Source: Symbiodinium kawagutii (Eukaryota > Sar > Dinophyceae > Suessiales > Symbiodiniaceae). Taken from it: a DNA stretch of 64,000 bases. The notes under the pieces were generated by a model. The model was given only the letters and a program-made list of their open reading frames with translations, did not search any database and was not told the DNA's origin. The stretch's first letter is position 1; every line of letters starts with the position of its first letter. Position numbers and translations under genes: made by a program. Location: NCBI GenBank assembly GCA_009767595.1, contig VSDK01011317.1, forward strand, positions 172,524-236,523, given 5' to 3'. Shown here one piece after another: positions 21,846-33,376 of the stretch.

Positions 21846-22325
21846 CCATGACAATGAAAATCAATAAATTGGTGAATAATCTACAGTTCAATACCGGTTC
21901 ATGATTCTGAATGTTCGTTGATGGTGGTCAATAAGGGTTAGTGATGAGTATTGAGGATTCATGCTGATGAATGACGAATTATATGCTGTTCACCAATAGA
22001 TAATGATGCTGACAATAAGTAACAATAGCAAACCATTGTTGGCGAATAGGAGTGAGAACAAGAATGATAACAAGAACATGGGTAAGGAGCGAGCAAAAAC
22101 GAGCCAACAATTGTTTCCACATTGGACGATATAGAAAAAAAACAATGAACAGGTAGTTGGAATCCCCACTTTATGACCAAGTGAAGTTAATAATCCAATA
22201 CAACAAATAAGACTGGTACAACATTTTTACATTGGGTAAGTGTTCAGGAAAACATGTTACCCTCAAAAAAACAAACAAACCATCGCTCTCGATGGGTGCA
22301 AAGGTGACGGCAGCATCCCTTACAC

Positions 22326-22453
22326 CCACAGCTTTTGCCATTGACATGTTGGCATTGATGGCTACAGCTGGCAGTTCTATGCCTATCATTGGCTGCGATT
22401 GTATGGTATGAATCCGTACATCTTGGATTGGGAAACCATCGGTGAGGGGGACC
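22326..22453 (-). CDS. Putative exon, function unknown
   Basis: Acceptor TTAAGCAG|G, frame with DVRIHTIQSQPMIGIELP then AVAINANMSMAKAVG, donor GTGTAAGG. The frame stays open past the donor, so the 3' end is less sure. Confidence 0.48.
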
Positions 22454-22669
22454 CTGCTTAACAAGAAGCCTGGTCATTGCCCTCAGGAACAACAGCAACA
22501 CCAAGCAACTCCAATGGCCAAGACATGTACCAAACAACTCCAACGAGTTTCACCAGCATTTTTCAGACATTATACCATTGTGTCATTGTGTGTTAGGATT
22601 TTGCTTCATAAGGCATCAGTCACAAGCGGTGACCATCAGTTACCAGCAACAGGCCAACACATCGGTCAC

Positions 22670-22728
22670 CTCTTTGACGTAGTCAACGTCCTCTTTGCTG
22701 AACTTGTTGCCTCCACCAGGGACAAATG
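22670..22728 (-). CDS. Putative exon, function unknown
   Basis: Acceptor ATCGCAG, FVPGGGNKFSKEDVDYVKE, donor GTGACC, phase 0 out. Strong codon pattern. Confidence 0.55.
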
Positions 22729-23465
22729 CTGCGATGGTCGTTTGGTGAAAACAGGTGGATCAATTAGGAACAGCACTCTTCGACCATGATCTTTATCCAA
22801 ACGCATTTGCAGTGATCTAAGTAGTGTAACTGTTGTTACCGTTCTTAAACTTACCCAAAATAAGTGCAACTTCCATTGTATTGATAATAACCAGCCCACC
22901 CACCCACCAACCATGGATTCCATGGATATCAACCCGGCTCATAGGCTGACTCCACTGCTGTACATCTCCTAGCCTTCCTGCTTGTTGATGCACTTGATGG
23001 CACCTGCCAACACCCCAGGCGTCCAAAGCAACAGCTGGTCTGTGCATGCAACCAGGGTCCATACAAAGCAGCGGCAAAACTGATGACCGACTGTCCCAGC
23101 ACAAAAATCTTTGAAGTGTGTAGAGGGCTTTGGGTGGCTTTGGGAATTCTCGAGGCATGGCCACTGATCACTTCAGCATTGCATTCCAAGGAATCGGAAT
23201 TTCAGTGATGGCCCCCCCTCAAATTACAGCTCATACAGTAAGCCAATTAACTATATACTTATATCAGATAATTATCCAACATTAGCCTGGTAGTTCGCCT
23301 ACTGAACTGGCCAGTTTTCCCCATTTTATCCCAGTTTGAATATGTTATAATTTGTGATTAACCTATCCAAGTGGGGTGTATCCATCTGATGGGTCAGTGA
23401 TCTCCTGCTCCCAACGTGCTGATGCCTTGCCAGCCCAGCTGGGTCGCTGAGGCGCAGGCCTAGAC

Positions 23466-23507
23466 ATTTTCGCGAGGTGTCGAACAAGGGCACCACCAAC
23501 TCGGAAC
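23466..23507 (-). CDS. Putative exon of the 23-28 kb gene
   Basis: Acceptor CATCTCAG, then SELVVPLFDTSRK, donor GTCTAG. A GC donor in the exon at 23872-23960 would place this next in phase. Confidence 0.5.
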
Positions 23508-23756
23508 CTGAGATGGGAACGTGGTGCCACCATGGGTGTCATGGGTGCCCGCTGCAGCTGAGAGGAAGTTTGCATGTGCAACTTGATGAGTACTCAGATG
23601 AGTACTATTGTTCAATTACACCTGAAAACATGTACCATCATCCAATTGCATCATCTATGAGTACTGACATACCATCTCTACAGTCTCTAGATGATGTAAT
23701 TCATGATGCCGACCAATGACAAAGCACATATCATGTGAATCACATGATGCAACTAT

Positions 23757-23862
23757 GTGGCTATGGGTCAGTTCACCTCGTACCCCTGGTTCCCATCATT
23801 AACCAGCACGTTTTCCCTATCATTGTTGCATAATGTTGTTGGTTAACTGCTTGATAGTCATG
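23757..23862 (+). mobile_element. Family C element, copy C2
   Basis: GGCTATGGGTCAG at the left; core TACCCCTGGTTCCCATCATT; right end GGTTAACTGCTTGATAG is diverged. Confidence 0.6.
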
Positions 23863-23871
23863 TGAATCTAC

Positions 23872-23960
23872 ATGGCACAGATCCGTGCCATGAAATCCGA
23901 GGCCCCAGCGGACTTTCAGGCCGCTGCCCTGGTAGTTCTTGTGCCGCTCTTGGAACCAAC
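23872..23960 (-). CDS. Putative exon of the 23-28 kb gene
   Basis: Acceptor GGCTCAG|G, frame WFQERHKNYQGSGLKVRWGL then GFHGTDLCH, donor GTAGATTC. Very strong codon pattern. It accepts a phase-1 upstream exon, which 24228-24282 provides. Confidence 0.62.
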
Positions 23961-24227
23961 CTGAGCCGCCGCTGCACTGTTGTACTGTTCGGTTGCTCAA
24001 CCATGGGGGGACAATAACCATAGCCACGAAAATCATTAGGTGGCTGACGCTCAAATATGCGTAAGTATAATAGTTGATTAGTAATTTCATGGCTTTTGGA
24101 GCTACAGTGGCTCATGGTTGATGAACTTGACTCACCCTTTCAAGACTTGCCAAGTTCCCCAAGTTTGTCAACCTAAGAAGCGCCACCAATCACCACAGCA
24201 CTGGTCTCAAGGCCTGGAGCTCCGGAC

Positions 24228-24282
24228 CTGGGTTCTTCTGCCCACCCATGGCCACGTTCATCACATGGCCCACTTGCACCGC
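24228..24282 (-). CDS. Putative exon of the 23-28 kb gene
   Basis: Acceptor CACTGCAG|GCG, AVQVGHVMNVAMGGQKNP, donor GTCCGG (phase 1). The frame stays coding-like further on (GPELQALRPVLW), so a longer exon using a later donor is possible. Confidence 0.58.
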
Positions 24283-24405
24283 CTGCAGTGAGGCCAGCTA
24301 CCTGGATAGGAACCCACACAGATTTCGACATTTTGTACACATGGGTTATTACTAGAATTGGTGTATCATGGACATTTTTTCCCAGGATATATGGTTGACA
24401 TTTGG

Positions 24406-24502
24406 GTGTTTCTCAAGTCATAGGGGTACCCCCCAAATCATCCAATAGTAATCATTATTATTGGTGATCAGCCAACCCTTTTTGCGGGGCCCACACTTTA
24501 AG
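24406..24502 (+). mobile_element. Family A element, copy A3
   Basis: TGG|GTGTTTCTCAAGTCATAGG at the left, CACACTTTAAGAAACCACC at the right; core CCCCCCAAATCATCCAATA. Confidence 0.7.
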
Positions 24503-25272
24503 AAACCACCACATGCATTCAAAAGGATTTGTGGGCATGTTTGGTGTGTCCCAATATCGCATTGTTTGTAAAACATGGTCAGAGAAACATCCCAACATTT
24601 GGGACATAAATGTTTCTGCAATCATCCAGGCTTGGGATGTGAGCACCGTGCCAGCGCGGGCGGGGGACTCAAACATTTGCCAGTGCAAACTGTTGGTCGG
24701 GGTTGGTGATTATCCCCGATTTACAGCCATCATACATGATTTTCAACCACCAACCGTGATAAAGCAGCGAGACAATCAGCCGTTTGATCATTCATCATCA
24801 AACGAAGACTTGTATTAGCCACTGTTGGCTTACCATCTACCATCATTACAGCAAGCATTTTCCCATGTCATTTGGCTTCTTCCCACCGATCCACGCCTCT
24901 CCAGCCACTCCCACACCTGAATCAAGGTTAGGTGTATCTGGGGTTTAGTCACTAATTGATGCTACAATTCTACGAATAGTATCATTTAAACAAACATTGT
25001 AGCTTTATCACGATACCACTAACATTCACTAACATTCATTAACACTATAGTGACCATATCACTAGCATTCACTAACATGAAAGTGTTCAACTAATATGGA
25101 ACTAGGTGTAACTAGTAAACATTCACTAACATTAGAAAACAAAAACTTTTAATTCCAGCAATCACGAGAAGTCTGGCTCACCAAATTGGTGGAAGTTCAT
25201 AATGTCATGATTTCAGTAACCAGGTGGTGCTGCAGTGCTTCAGTGGCGATTGCGAGCTATTGTTGGTGATGC

Positions 25273-25332
25273 CATCCAATCCAATTCCGGACAAAATTCG
25301 GTGGCAAGTCCCTCGCCCCACTTGCTGAGCGC
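25273..25332 (-). CDS. Putative exon of the 23-28 kb gene
   Basis: Acceptor CACCTGTAG|GCG, ALSKWGEGLATEFCPELDWM, then a GC donor (GCATCA), phase 0 at both ends; fits 24228-24282. Confidence 0.55.
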
Positions 25333-25595
25333 CTACAGGTGTTCTGTGGTGTGGCAGTGGTCCATCGATGACCTCAGAGAACAACAGCGGCATGACAGCC
25401 TCAATCTGCCATGCAAAAAAAAAGTGAAGCTATACCTCATAATTACCAATGATTATACCATCAACTGAGCCGTGCTTTTTTGTGGGTTCTTTGCTCTCCG
25501 AAAAGAACCGGAGCTCAACTGTTCGACAACAAACAAGCAGTGCTCACTGCTTTTCAGATCTCCAAAGGCCCTGTTGGTCGTTGCTAAGCTTCTCC

Positions 25596-25722
25596 CACCA
25601 CCCACCAACCACCACCCAACCACCACCACCAACCACCACCACCCAACCACCAACCACCACCAACCAACCACCACCAACCAACCAACCACCACCCACCACC
25701 AACCACCACCCACCTCCCACCA
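25596..25722. repeat. CCACC/CCAAC low-complexity tract
   Basis: Pyrimidine-skewed repeats of CCACCAACCA, next to the acceptor-distal side of an exon. Confidence 0.9.
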
Positions 25723-25732
25723 GCTACCCTGC

Positions 25733-25839
25733 TGTGTATGCCCCAGGTGCCTCGGAGAAAAGCTCCTGGGACTCTTGGTCCAACAGCATCAGGGTGGTGG
25801 CCTGGCAGAGATCCACGGGGTGGAGGACCCCTGGAGCCC
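25733..25839 (-). CDS. Putative exon of the 23-28 kb gene
   Basis: Frame HPVDLCQATTLMLLDQES then QELFSEAPGAYT. A GC donor (GCAGGG) keeps phase 0 into 25273-25332; a GT donor 5 nt later (GTAGCTGG) is the alternative. Acceptor CTCCCAG or CTCCAG. Confidence 0.58.
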
Positions 25840-26450
25840 CTGGGAGTCACCAACCCTCAGCCGTCAACCCCTCAACCATCAAGAGTTGATCCACAAGCCA
25901 CAATCCCCGTCACTGTTGGGTGTTTTTCCACATGTTCAAAGCTTGGAATAGTTATGAAGTGTCAAAAAGCCAGGGACACAGCCAGTACAGTAGTTGCTGT
26001 TGTTGGTTACTATTCTTTATTTTGTACACATTGATCACACTGTTACCCTCTTAGAATTTGACTACTGAGAGATCCATATCAAGAGACCAGCACCGATTTC
26101 AGCAGCTCAATAGCAAGCAACTCACCTCCGCACATGGATCTCGTTATTTATTGACAGCTGCATCTCCTATTCACGTGATTCGAAACTATCACCAATATCA
26201 ACAACAACTTCTATTCACCGGCATTAGTGATCATTAATCATTATCAAAATGTATCAACCATGACAAACCAGCGTCAATTCTCTGTAACCATCATTGATTC
26301 ACCAACTAGCCGTCATTAACAACTCCGAACCAGCATTAAATCATGATGTATAACCGTCATTAATTCACCATTAACCACCCCTAACCACCCCTTAACCAGG
26401 GCCTTAACCAGCCATGATTGGCCACCACCCCTTCACCAGTACTCCCCAAC

Positions 26451-26504
26451 CTCAGCGCCGAGGACCGTTCGGATGCCCTCCAGTGCTGGCACGAAGAGGG
26501 TGGC
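26451..26504 (-). CDS. Putative exon of the 23-28 kb gene
   Basis: Acceptor ATCCTGAG|GCC, ATLFVPALEGIRTVLGAE, donor GTTGGG; phase 0 at both ends. Confidence 0.58.
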
Positions 26505-26892
26505 CTCAGGATCTCACGACTTTTCAGCAACTTTTTGGATGATCCTAGGGGATTCACTGGTTCAACCATTGATTTTTTAGGGGATCAAATGGTTAATAAG
26601 GAAAACCCTAGGGATTTTCTAGGGTTAGCTATGGTTGATGGTGGTTTTTGAAGGGGCCTATACTGGTTAACGATAGAGGAAAACAACCAACAAACAATGG
26701 TTGAACAACTTGTGGTTGATTATGGAGCTTATAATGGTTAATGGTGGTAAATTGACTATGCTTAACTATTAATATAGGGATTATAATGGTTCATTAACTA
26801 TATTTCATAGGGGGTAATGATGGCTCACAATGGTCACTAATGGTGAATCGTATGGGGTAACAACGAAAAACAATGGTTAACCAACGACTATA

Positions 26893-26980
26893 TGGTGGTT
26901 TCTCAAGCCAGTTTGGCAACCCCAAAGTTATGATTGATATCAAATGATTTGGGAGTACCCCTATTTCGAGAAACCACCAA
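26893..26980 (-). mobile_element. Family A element, copy A4 (reverse)
   Basis: TGGTGGTTTCTCAAGCCAG and CTATTTCGAGAAACCACCA mark the two ends; the family core appears in reverse (AAATGATTTGGG). Confidence 0.7.
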
Positions 26981-27088
26981 ATGACCATTCTTGTCCCATA
27001 CTCTCAACCAACCACCATACCACCCAACCAAAGCAACCAACCACCCTATTAATTTCAGGGTGGATGAAACCTTATGCTTGATGCATGC

Positions 27089-27267
27089 TAGTTTCTCAAG
27101 TCATAGGGGTAGCCCTCAATCATCCAATATTCATCATTTACAGTAATGAACCGACCATTATAGTTAGTATATCCCCTGTAGACTGCTTAGAACCCTTCCT
27201 AATAACCAATATGAACCAACAATAAATCAACCATTTCGGGGGGTTCCCTATGGCTAGGTCGAAACCA
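27089..27267 (+). mobile_element. Family A element, copy A5 (long, diverged)
   Basis: Left GTTTCTCAAGTCATAGGGG; right end reads CCTATGGCTAGGTCGAAACC. About 80 bp longer than the other copies. Confidence 0.45.
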
Positions 27268-27415
27268 CACCCAACCACTGCCTGCCTGTCCTCAGCTCCC
27301 AACCATGCGTTGCGAAGCAGCCGAGGTCGTGAACTCAGGAGAGCCTTGCGACGGCCATGGTTGTCGGTTGTGGTTGACTCAAGGTGACGCCCGGTAACCC
27401 GAGCTGTTGACATCC

Positions 27416-27466
27416 TGTTGTTGTTGCTGCTGCTGCTGTTGTTGTTGTTGTTGTTGTTGTTGTTGG
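27416..27466. repeat. (TTG)n/(CTG)n microsatellite
   Basis: Trinucleotide run. Confidence 0.95.
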
Positions 27467-27808
27467 TATAGTTGTTGCGTGCGATGTTGGGAAGGTTAGG
27501 TCAGGATGTTTGAAATCCTTGCTGTTGGGAGGATGCTCATCTAGCATTTTTATCGGTCATGAACAAATTGTCCAGGCCATTGATAAGTTTGTGAGCTGTG
27601 AATCGACTGGTTGAGAAGCTGATGATGGTTTTGGTAGCTGATAGCGGTTGGTCGCAGTTAATAATGGTCAACGGATCATGGTAGCGGGTGAAACCGGCAT
27701 CATCATCCCAGCTAGTACATGGGCTTGTCGAAAAATGACGTACCCCCGAAACGAGTGGTTTCCCTTCTTGGATGTAAGTACCACTACTGATGGAGAAATC
27801 CCTATCTG

Positions 27809-27899
27809 TTTGGTGGTTCCAAGCCCTATGAAAGATATTAGTCAACAAACGACTTGTTAATAACTACTGGGGAAAAAAATGTTCGAAACCACCAACCAG
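27809..27899 (+). mobile_element. Family B element, copy B5
   Basis: TTTGGTGGTTCCAAGCCC at the left; GTTCGAAACCACCAACCAG at the right. Confidence 0.75.
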
Positions 27900-27977
27900 C
27901 TATACTCATCCTATTCAAAACCACCAAGCCACAGGCTTTGGCAAATCCACGGCTCAAAGCTTCGGTGCCCATGGGAC

Positions 27978-28025
27978 TGGTCCCGCGCCTGTGGTCCGCA
28001 TGGCCTTCTCACACTGCTCAATGAC
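27978..28025 (-). CDS. Putative exon of the 23-28 kb gene
   Basis: Acceptor GCTGGCAG|GTC, VIEQCEKAMRTTGAGP, donor GTCCCA; phase 0 at both ends, so it can precede 26451-26504 directly. Confidence 0.58.
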
Positions 28026-29496
28026 CTGCCAGCTGGGGTGTCCCAGTATTCATGGGATGGTTGGTTAATGATCTGATGATAGGATCAATTAGCCAGCCTA
28101 TGGTGGTTCATGGTCGCTTATAAACTGATGAATGGTGCTTAATGATTATTCATGATGGTTAGTGTCGGCTTAAATGATGGTTAAGGCCGAATGATGGTGA
28201 CCAATGGTGATGATTCTTGCCGCATCCACCAGGAAATGGTGAAAACCCGCTAGTACAGTGGTATGGTAAATCATTGATGGTTGGTAGTGATGTTTTTTTT
28301 GGTTTATGAGTACAGTGGACCAAGTTGATGATGTTTGCTGATTGTTTAATCATGTTTCATGATGGTCAAGTGCTGGTGCACAGCACATGGTTAATATGAA
28401 TCCATGATACCAAAACGTGGTGAACACCAAAACAGCAGTGACAAAAAGCAACGATCAATTGAATCAATTGGTCGAATTGGTTCAATCTTGGTTGTTGAAT
28501 ATGCGACACGTAATAGATGTAATGGATTGTAACACAACAATCTAATGAGCCAATGGAATCACGGGTTATGTTGTAATCAAACATGATCGTGATCACGTGA
28601 TCATCAGATTTGTGGTGGATATCTCAACATCATCTGTGTGTCTGTGTTTCACGGTTGCTGTCATCACTGAGACTTACAAGTTTAATCCTCTTACACATCA
28701 TTACACATCTATCAGAATAATCAAGAATGGATAGCAACTGGTGACAAATAGTGATGAATCATGTCAGTGAACCTCCCTTAATAATTAGTATATAATTTAG
28801 CGGTGGCTTAAGCCTCTTTGTCTGTCAGCTACCTAGCCATGCTTGAAACTATTTATACATATGTTGACGCTATGTATAAATATGTTGAAGGTATGTGTGA
28901 GTATGGTGAAGCTATTTATAGATATGTTGGAACTATTTATTGATATCTTGCAGCTATTTGTGAATATGTCGAAATTTATCTAGACTATTTATAGATATTT
29001 TGAGGCTTCTATCCATATATCTATATATCATTCATTAACATGTCGGAATTATTCAAACACAAAAGATACTGTAGCATATGTATATATAAATACAGACTGT
29101 GCGCAGCCATACTTCCTGGAATTGAAACATTGCACGGAACTGTGTAAGCCATTATTTGACCACTCACAATCGAACCAAGTCTGAAATGTTAAAGTATCAG
29201 CTACAGACTATAGATGTCTTTCCTCAAAATATTTTCTCCTCACAGTTTGCCATACCTACTTCCAGGCATTGTGCATTTCAGCGATGACGGCACATGACAA
29301 TGATGGCCTCAAGGTCTCGGTGGAAATGGATGAATCTGAAGTAGAAAATATGACATGACTTATAGGAGATTGATATGATCGATATGAAGCCACCAAAATC
29401 TCCCTGAGTTAAGAAACGACGGCTGTATGTAACTACATGTTACAAACAGCATGATGTTGCTGATGACAAGAAATCATGCTTGAACACAACAAAGGT

Positions 29497-29940
29497 TAAA
29501 AATAGCGTAGAACGGCTTGGAACGGTTTGACACTATTTACAAACTGGGGCGCTTAGAAATGGTTCAGAACGGTTTGAAACGGTTCCCCGCCATCTATAAA
29601 CATGTTTTACAAATAGCGTAGAACGGTGTGAAACGGTTTCACACTATTTGTGTAAACATTTTTATGAGTAGCGTAGAACGGTTTTAAACGGTTTGACACT
29701 ATTTTTACATCGGAACTATTTGAAACTATTTGAAACTATTTGAAACTATTTGAAACTATCTCCAGATTTTGGGTGGAGAGACGTATAAATAGCTTAGAAC
29801 GGTTTTAAACGGTTTGACACTATTTATAAAGCAGGCGGTAAAAATAGTGTTGAACGGTTTGGAACGGTTTGACACTATTTATGAACCCGGGTGCTTACAA
29901 ATGGCATATAACGGTTTGAAACGGTTCTACACTATTTCTA
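29497..29940. repeat. Seven spaced palindromic repeats around AACGGTTT
   Basis: Unit of about 40 bp: AAATAGYGT arm, two copies of GAACGGTTT, ACACTATTT arm. Units start near 29500, 29558, 29609, 29667, 29785, 29841 and 29899, i.e. about every 58 bp with one double gap. The arms are complementary, so each unit could fold into a hairpin. Confidence 0.8.
29711..29760. repeat. Decamer tandem (TATTTGAAAC)5
   Basis: Five near-perfect units, filling the missing position in the palindromic-repeat series. Confidence 0.9.
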
Positions 29941-30674
29941 AATTGGAGGGCTTCAAAAGGACGACCATAAGATAACACAACAGAACATAACACTAGAATA
30001 CATGGCAAACATCGCCAATGTAAGAAACTAAATAACTATGATGATAAAATCTATAGAGAGTCAGTATCAGTAGTGTGGTCCATACTTAGCACTGCCTAGA
30101 CATGAGCGAAGTAGAATAATGAGTGGACTAACGGACCATCGAACACAAACACATGACACACAAACACGCCTCATGAACAAAAAGGGAAATTGTGAAAAAT
30201 GCTAGGTGCACACGCGAATGCAAGGGAACAAGTTTGACCAGTCGATCGTTGGAACCTACAAGGAGCAATTTTTACGATGGCCGGGAAAAAAGGTTGGCAT
30301 GTCACCTTGCTAGCATTCAACATGTTTCTCTGCTCTGGTTCCAATTCGGCGATGGCATAGTGAGCCAGGGCAGCACAGCCCCAGTTCCTTCTGACACAAT
30401 TTCACCAAATCCTGCCCAAAACGGCACAGCCCCAACCCTGTGCCCACGGCAATGATAATTCCCACTTGGCAATGTCTCAAATTGTTGTTGAGCGAGTAAC
30501 ACATTTTATAAATAGTCTCGGCCATTTTATAAATAGTTTCCAAAAGGAAAACCATTCATAGTAAAATGCCACGGGTGCGCGGGAGCTTTGGTGTAGGAAT
30601 TGAGGGGTTTGGCAGCGACGTGCGAACAGTCACCCAAACTGGAATAGCCTGCACGGTGGTGGGGCCGTGGGGGG

Positions 30675-30938
30675 TTGGCAGCCGTCGTCGCCTTTGCTGC
30701 CTGTGTGCTGGGGGTGGTGGTCTGGTGGTTGTGGCGGTTGCCCCCTGAGGTGATTGGGGCTGCCTTGGTGGCTGCTCTTGTCTATGTGCAGCCCTTGCTT
30801 TATAGAAATGCCCTAGAAATTTTCGTTCGCTTTTTGACTTTCACTCGCCTTCTGCTGTTCATTGGGCTGCGCTCGACGATGTGCTTTGCTATAGCAGGGA
30901 GGCACCAACCCATAAGAAATTCATTGGGTGAATTGTGA
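30675..30938 (+). CDS. Hydrophobic open frame inside the 3.4-kb element
   Basis: 87 codons, very hydrophobic (VVAFAACVLGVVVWWLWRLP, then AALVAALVYVQPLLYRN), with no ATG near the start. It could be an exon fragment of a membrane protein or chance. It does not resemble a transposase. Confidence 0.28.
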   Translation: MAAVVAFAACVLGVVVWWLWRLPPEVIGAALVAALVYVQPLLYRNALEIFVRFLTFTRLLLFIGLRSTMCFAIAGRHQPIRNSLGEL

Positions 30939-31464
30939 GTAATGATTGGAAGCGTGTGCCACCTAGAATGGCTACCGTTCAGATATTATGAGATGATACA
31001 ATGACGAACTGAATGTTGCATGGTCATCGACCAAATCAATCATAAATCGGAGGGCTGTTTGAACAAAAACCTTCCATCACACCAGTCCCTTGGACGAGTT
31101 TGACCATGTTGTTCCATTTCCATTTGCATTAGATAATGTTTTCACCAACTGACTTGGAGATGACAGATCCAACACCAGCTGTGGAAGCACTTGCGTGAAC
31201 GCCTTGAATATGTAGCTGGCTTCTATCACTCAACCACTACAGTATGGTATCATCCTTATGTCCAGCAACTGTTGGCTTCAGGTCTTTCAAAAACCAAGCA
31301 TATACAATTGCACATTCAGAATGATTGAAGATCAGCACCAAATCATCACCCAACATTATGACCAACTAGCAAATCTTCGCCATAGTGTGGCCATTACTGT
31401 ATCTTTTGCAACCCATGGTTTGGGCCAAGGAAATAGTCCATTTGGGTGGATTGATACCGTTGTA

Positions 31465-31641
31465 GCAGCGCTTTGTCCTTTAAAAAATGATAGATGCACT
31501 GTAAGCCGTATGTAACAAATTGGTTCAGTGTTTATGTCACTGGCAGGCCCCCAAAAAAAGCAGCGCTTTGTCCTTTAAAAAATGATAGATGCACTGTAAG
31601 CCGTATGTAACAAATTGGTTCAGTGTTTATGTCACTGGCAG
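31465..31641. repeat. Direct duplication, period 95 bp
   Basis: GCAGCGCTTTGTCCTTTAAA to TTTATGTCACTGGCAG occurs twice in a row with almost no changes. Confidence 0.9.
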
Positions 31642-32196
31642 CCCTCCAAAAATAAATAACTGCGTGTTGCAGCACCAATTTCACGGTTGCCTTCGCATTG
31701 TTTGCTTAAGTACAGCAATGTGTAGTAGGTGAGGTCTTTTCACCTAAAACTATTTACATAATCTAAATAAAATAAGCTCTGGGTGTGGATAAATAGCTTA
31801 ACTTCACCAAGTTAAGTCCAGATTGTTTGCAAATAGTTTCAACATGTGTGTAAACACGTTCGGCACATTTAAAAATACGTTCAACAGATTAATATTTTTT
31901 CAACATAATCAAAAACAGTGATATAAAATGGTTAACCTTATGTAAAACATAGTTTCAAGATATGTATAGATGATTTCAACTGGTTTAAAAATATAAAAAT
32001 GGTTGCAATACATGTTTTTGTAGTTGCAACAAAAGCTGAAAAGATTCAACAGATCAATGAATATGTTCGACAAAATTACAATTAGTTTCAAACATTTTAA
32101 ACATAGGTTCAAACATGTTTTAAATAGTTTCAAGCATGTTATAAATAGTTTCCAGGCTCCCCACCCTCCACGACAGGAATGATAGATTAAACAGGC

Positions 32197-32544
32197 CTAA
32201 GCCGTCCCTAATATATAATTAGTTAATTCAGGTGTTTCCATACAATCGTCCAAATTTGACATCCCTTCAACCATGATGCTATGGGCGATTGGGGAGCCAA
32301 TGACTTCTGAATTTTGAGGCACCGCAAGGTCCTCCAATTCCAGCGGCACCTCGTTCAAAGTCTGTTTGTCATCGCCAATGGCAGCAGAGATGTGAGAACC
32401 TGCAGGGATCGCCACGCGCCCTGTGGGTGCCATCGAACAGCCATCGTTGTGGTTCTGCTTCCACAACAGCCCAAGGGTGACCAGAACTGAGACGGGGACA
32501 GATCGCAGATAGCACGTCTTCGTCCTTCTGAGTGAAAGTGCCAT
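32197..32544 (-). CDS. Putative ORF whose end lies in the element terminus
   Basis: ATG at 32544, 115 codons, TAA at 32197. The body is coding-like (GRVAIPAGSHISAAIGDD, VPLELEDLAVPQNSEVIG). The last residues (LTNYILGTA) are encoded by the terminus of the 3.4-kb element, so the element appears to have replaced the original end. Function unknown. Confidence 0.5.
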   Translation of the reverse strand: MALSLRRTKTCYLRSVPVSVLVTLGLLWKQNHNDGCSMAPTGRVAIPAGSHISAAIGDDKQTLNEVPLELEDLAVPQNSEVIGSPIAHSIMVEGMSNLDDCMETPELTNYILGTA

Positions 32545-33088
32545 GATTCGATTTCCTGAGATCAACGATCCGACGATCGAACCATTCCAAAGTCGTCATC
32601 CACAATAATTGACAATCAGAAATGCAAGGAGTCAAAACATCTTCACTTCACTTCTCCAAAGTCAGCATCCACCAGAAATGCGACGCGACTCGCAGCTTCA
32701 CTGAGAGACCGGCTTGTTGATGGCGTTCACAACTCCATGCACTTCTCCACCTTTAAAAATGGGCATACCTTGGAGCGGATGATCGCCAGCACTTAGCGGA
32801 AGCCACTAAGCTTTCACCCGGTGCCGCTTCATGGTTAGCAACCCCTGAAATACTGACCTTGTACATCCTTGTACTTGTACATGCATACACTTGATTACGC
32901 TTGTATGTATCCATTCCGTTGGTGTCTCATGGTGTCTCATGGTCTGTCTATTGTTGTTGCTTGTCCTCCTCTTGTATCAACCCATGTTACATCATGTCAT
33001 CTTCCCTAGTATCAACCCATATCCACCTCATCTCAACCGCAACCCAGCCGCAGCCCATCTGAGGAAACGGACACAAGATGCTTTGCAC

Positions 33089-33145
33089 TGCAATACCCGT
33101 GTTGAGGTAATTGTCATGGAGTTCTGGATCGTACAGCGACTCATC
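33089..33145 (-). CDS. Putative exon
   Basis: Acceptor GTGGTGAG|GAT, DESLYDPELHDNYLNTGIA, donor GTGCAA, phase 0 at both ends. Confidence 0.58.
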
Positions 33146-33376
33146 CTCACCACCAGGCTATGGGATAACTGGTGACCCCAACCAGACTGGGTGTTCTCGG
33201 GTCATGAAATGGTCAATGAAATGGTCAATGGAATGGTGAATGATGGCTGGGGTTCAGGGTAGCTCGGTCAAAATGCTTTTTTGGATGCCATGCACCAAAA
33301 AAAGTCGGTTTGATTGAGTTTGATTGAAGTTGTGTCTGGCAGAAACAAATAACAAATAAATAGCAGTATGTCTGAC

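Larger units (their letters stand above)
28782..32222. mobile_element. 3.4-kb inverted-repeat element with internal palindromic repeats
   Basis: The left end (TAATTAGTATATAATTTAGC, then GGTGGCTTAAGCC) matches the reverse complement of the right end (CTAATTATATATTAGGGACG, then GCTTAGGCC). Just inside, both arms carry many degenerate copies of GAAACTATTTATA, inverted relative to each other (28845-29030 and 31820-32155). TTAA sits at both outer borders (28778-28781 and 32223-32226) and may be a target-site duplication. No transposase is recognisable, so it would be non-autonomous or of an unknown type. Confidence 0.6.

Noticed and set aside
25453..25853. Gly/Trp/Val-rich and Thr/Pro-rich ORFs
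   Set aside because: They read the CCACC/CCAAC tract; only the exon at 25733-25839 has support.
29497..29940. CRISPR-like spaced palindromes
   Set aside because: Repeats are imperfect, gaps are low-complexity rather than unique spacers, no cas-like gene is present, and they lie inside an inverted-repeat element.
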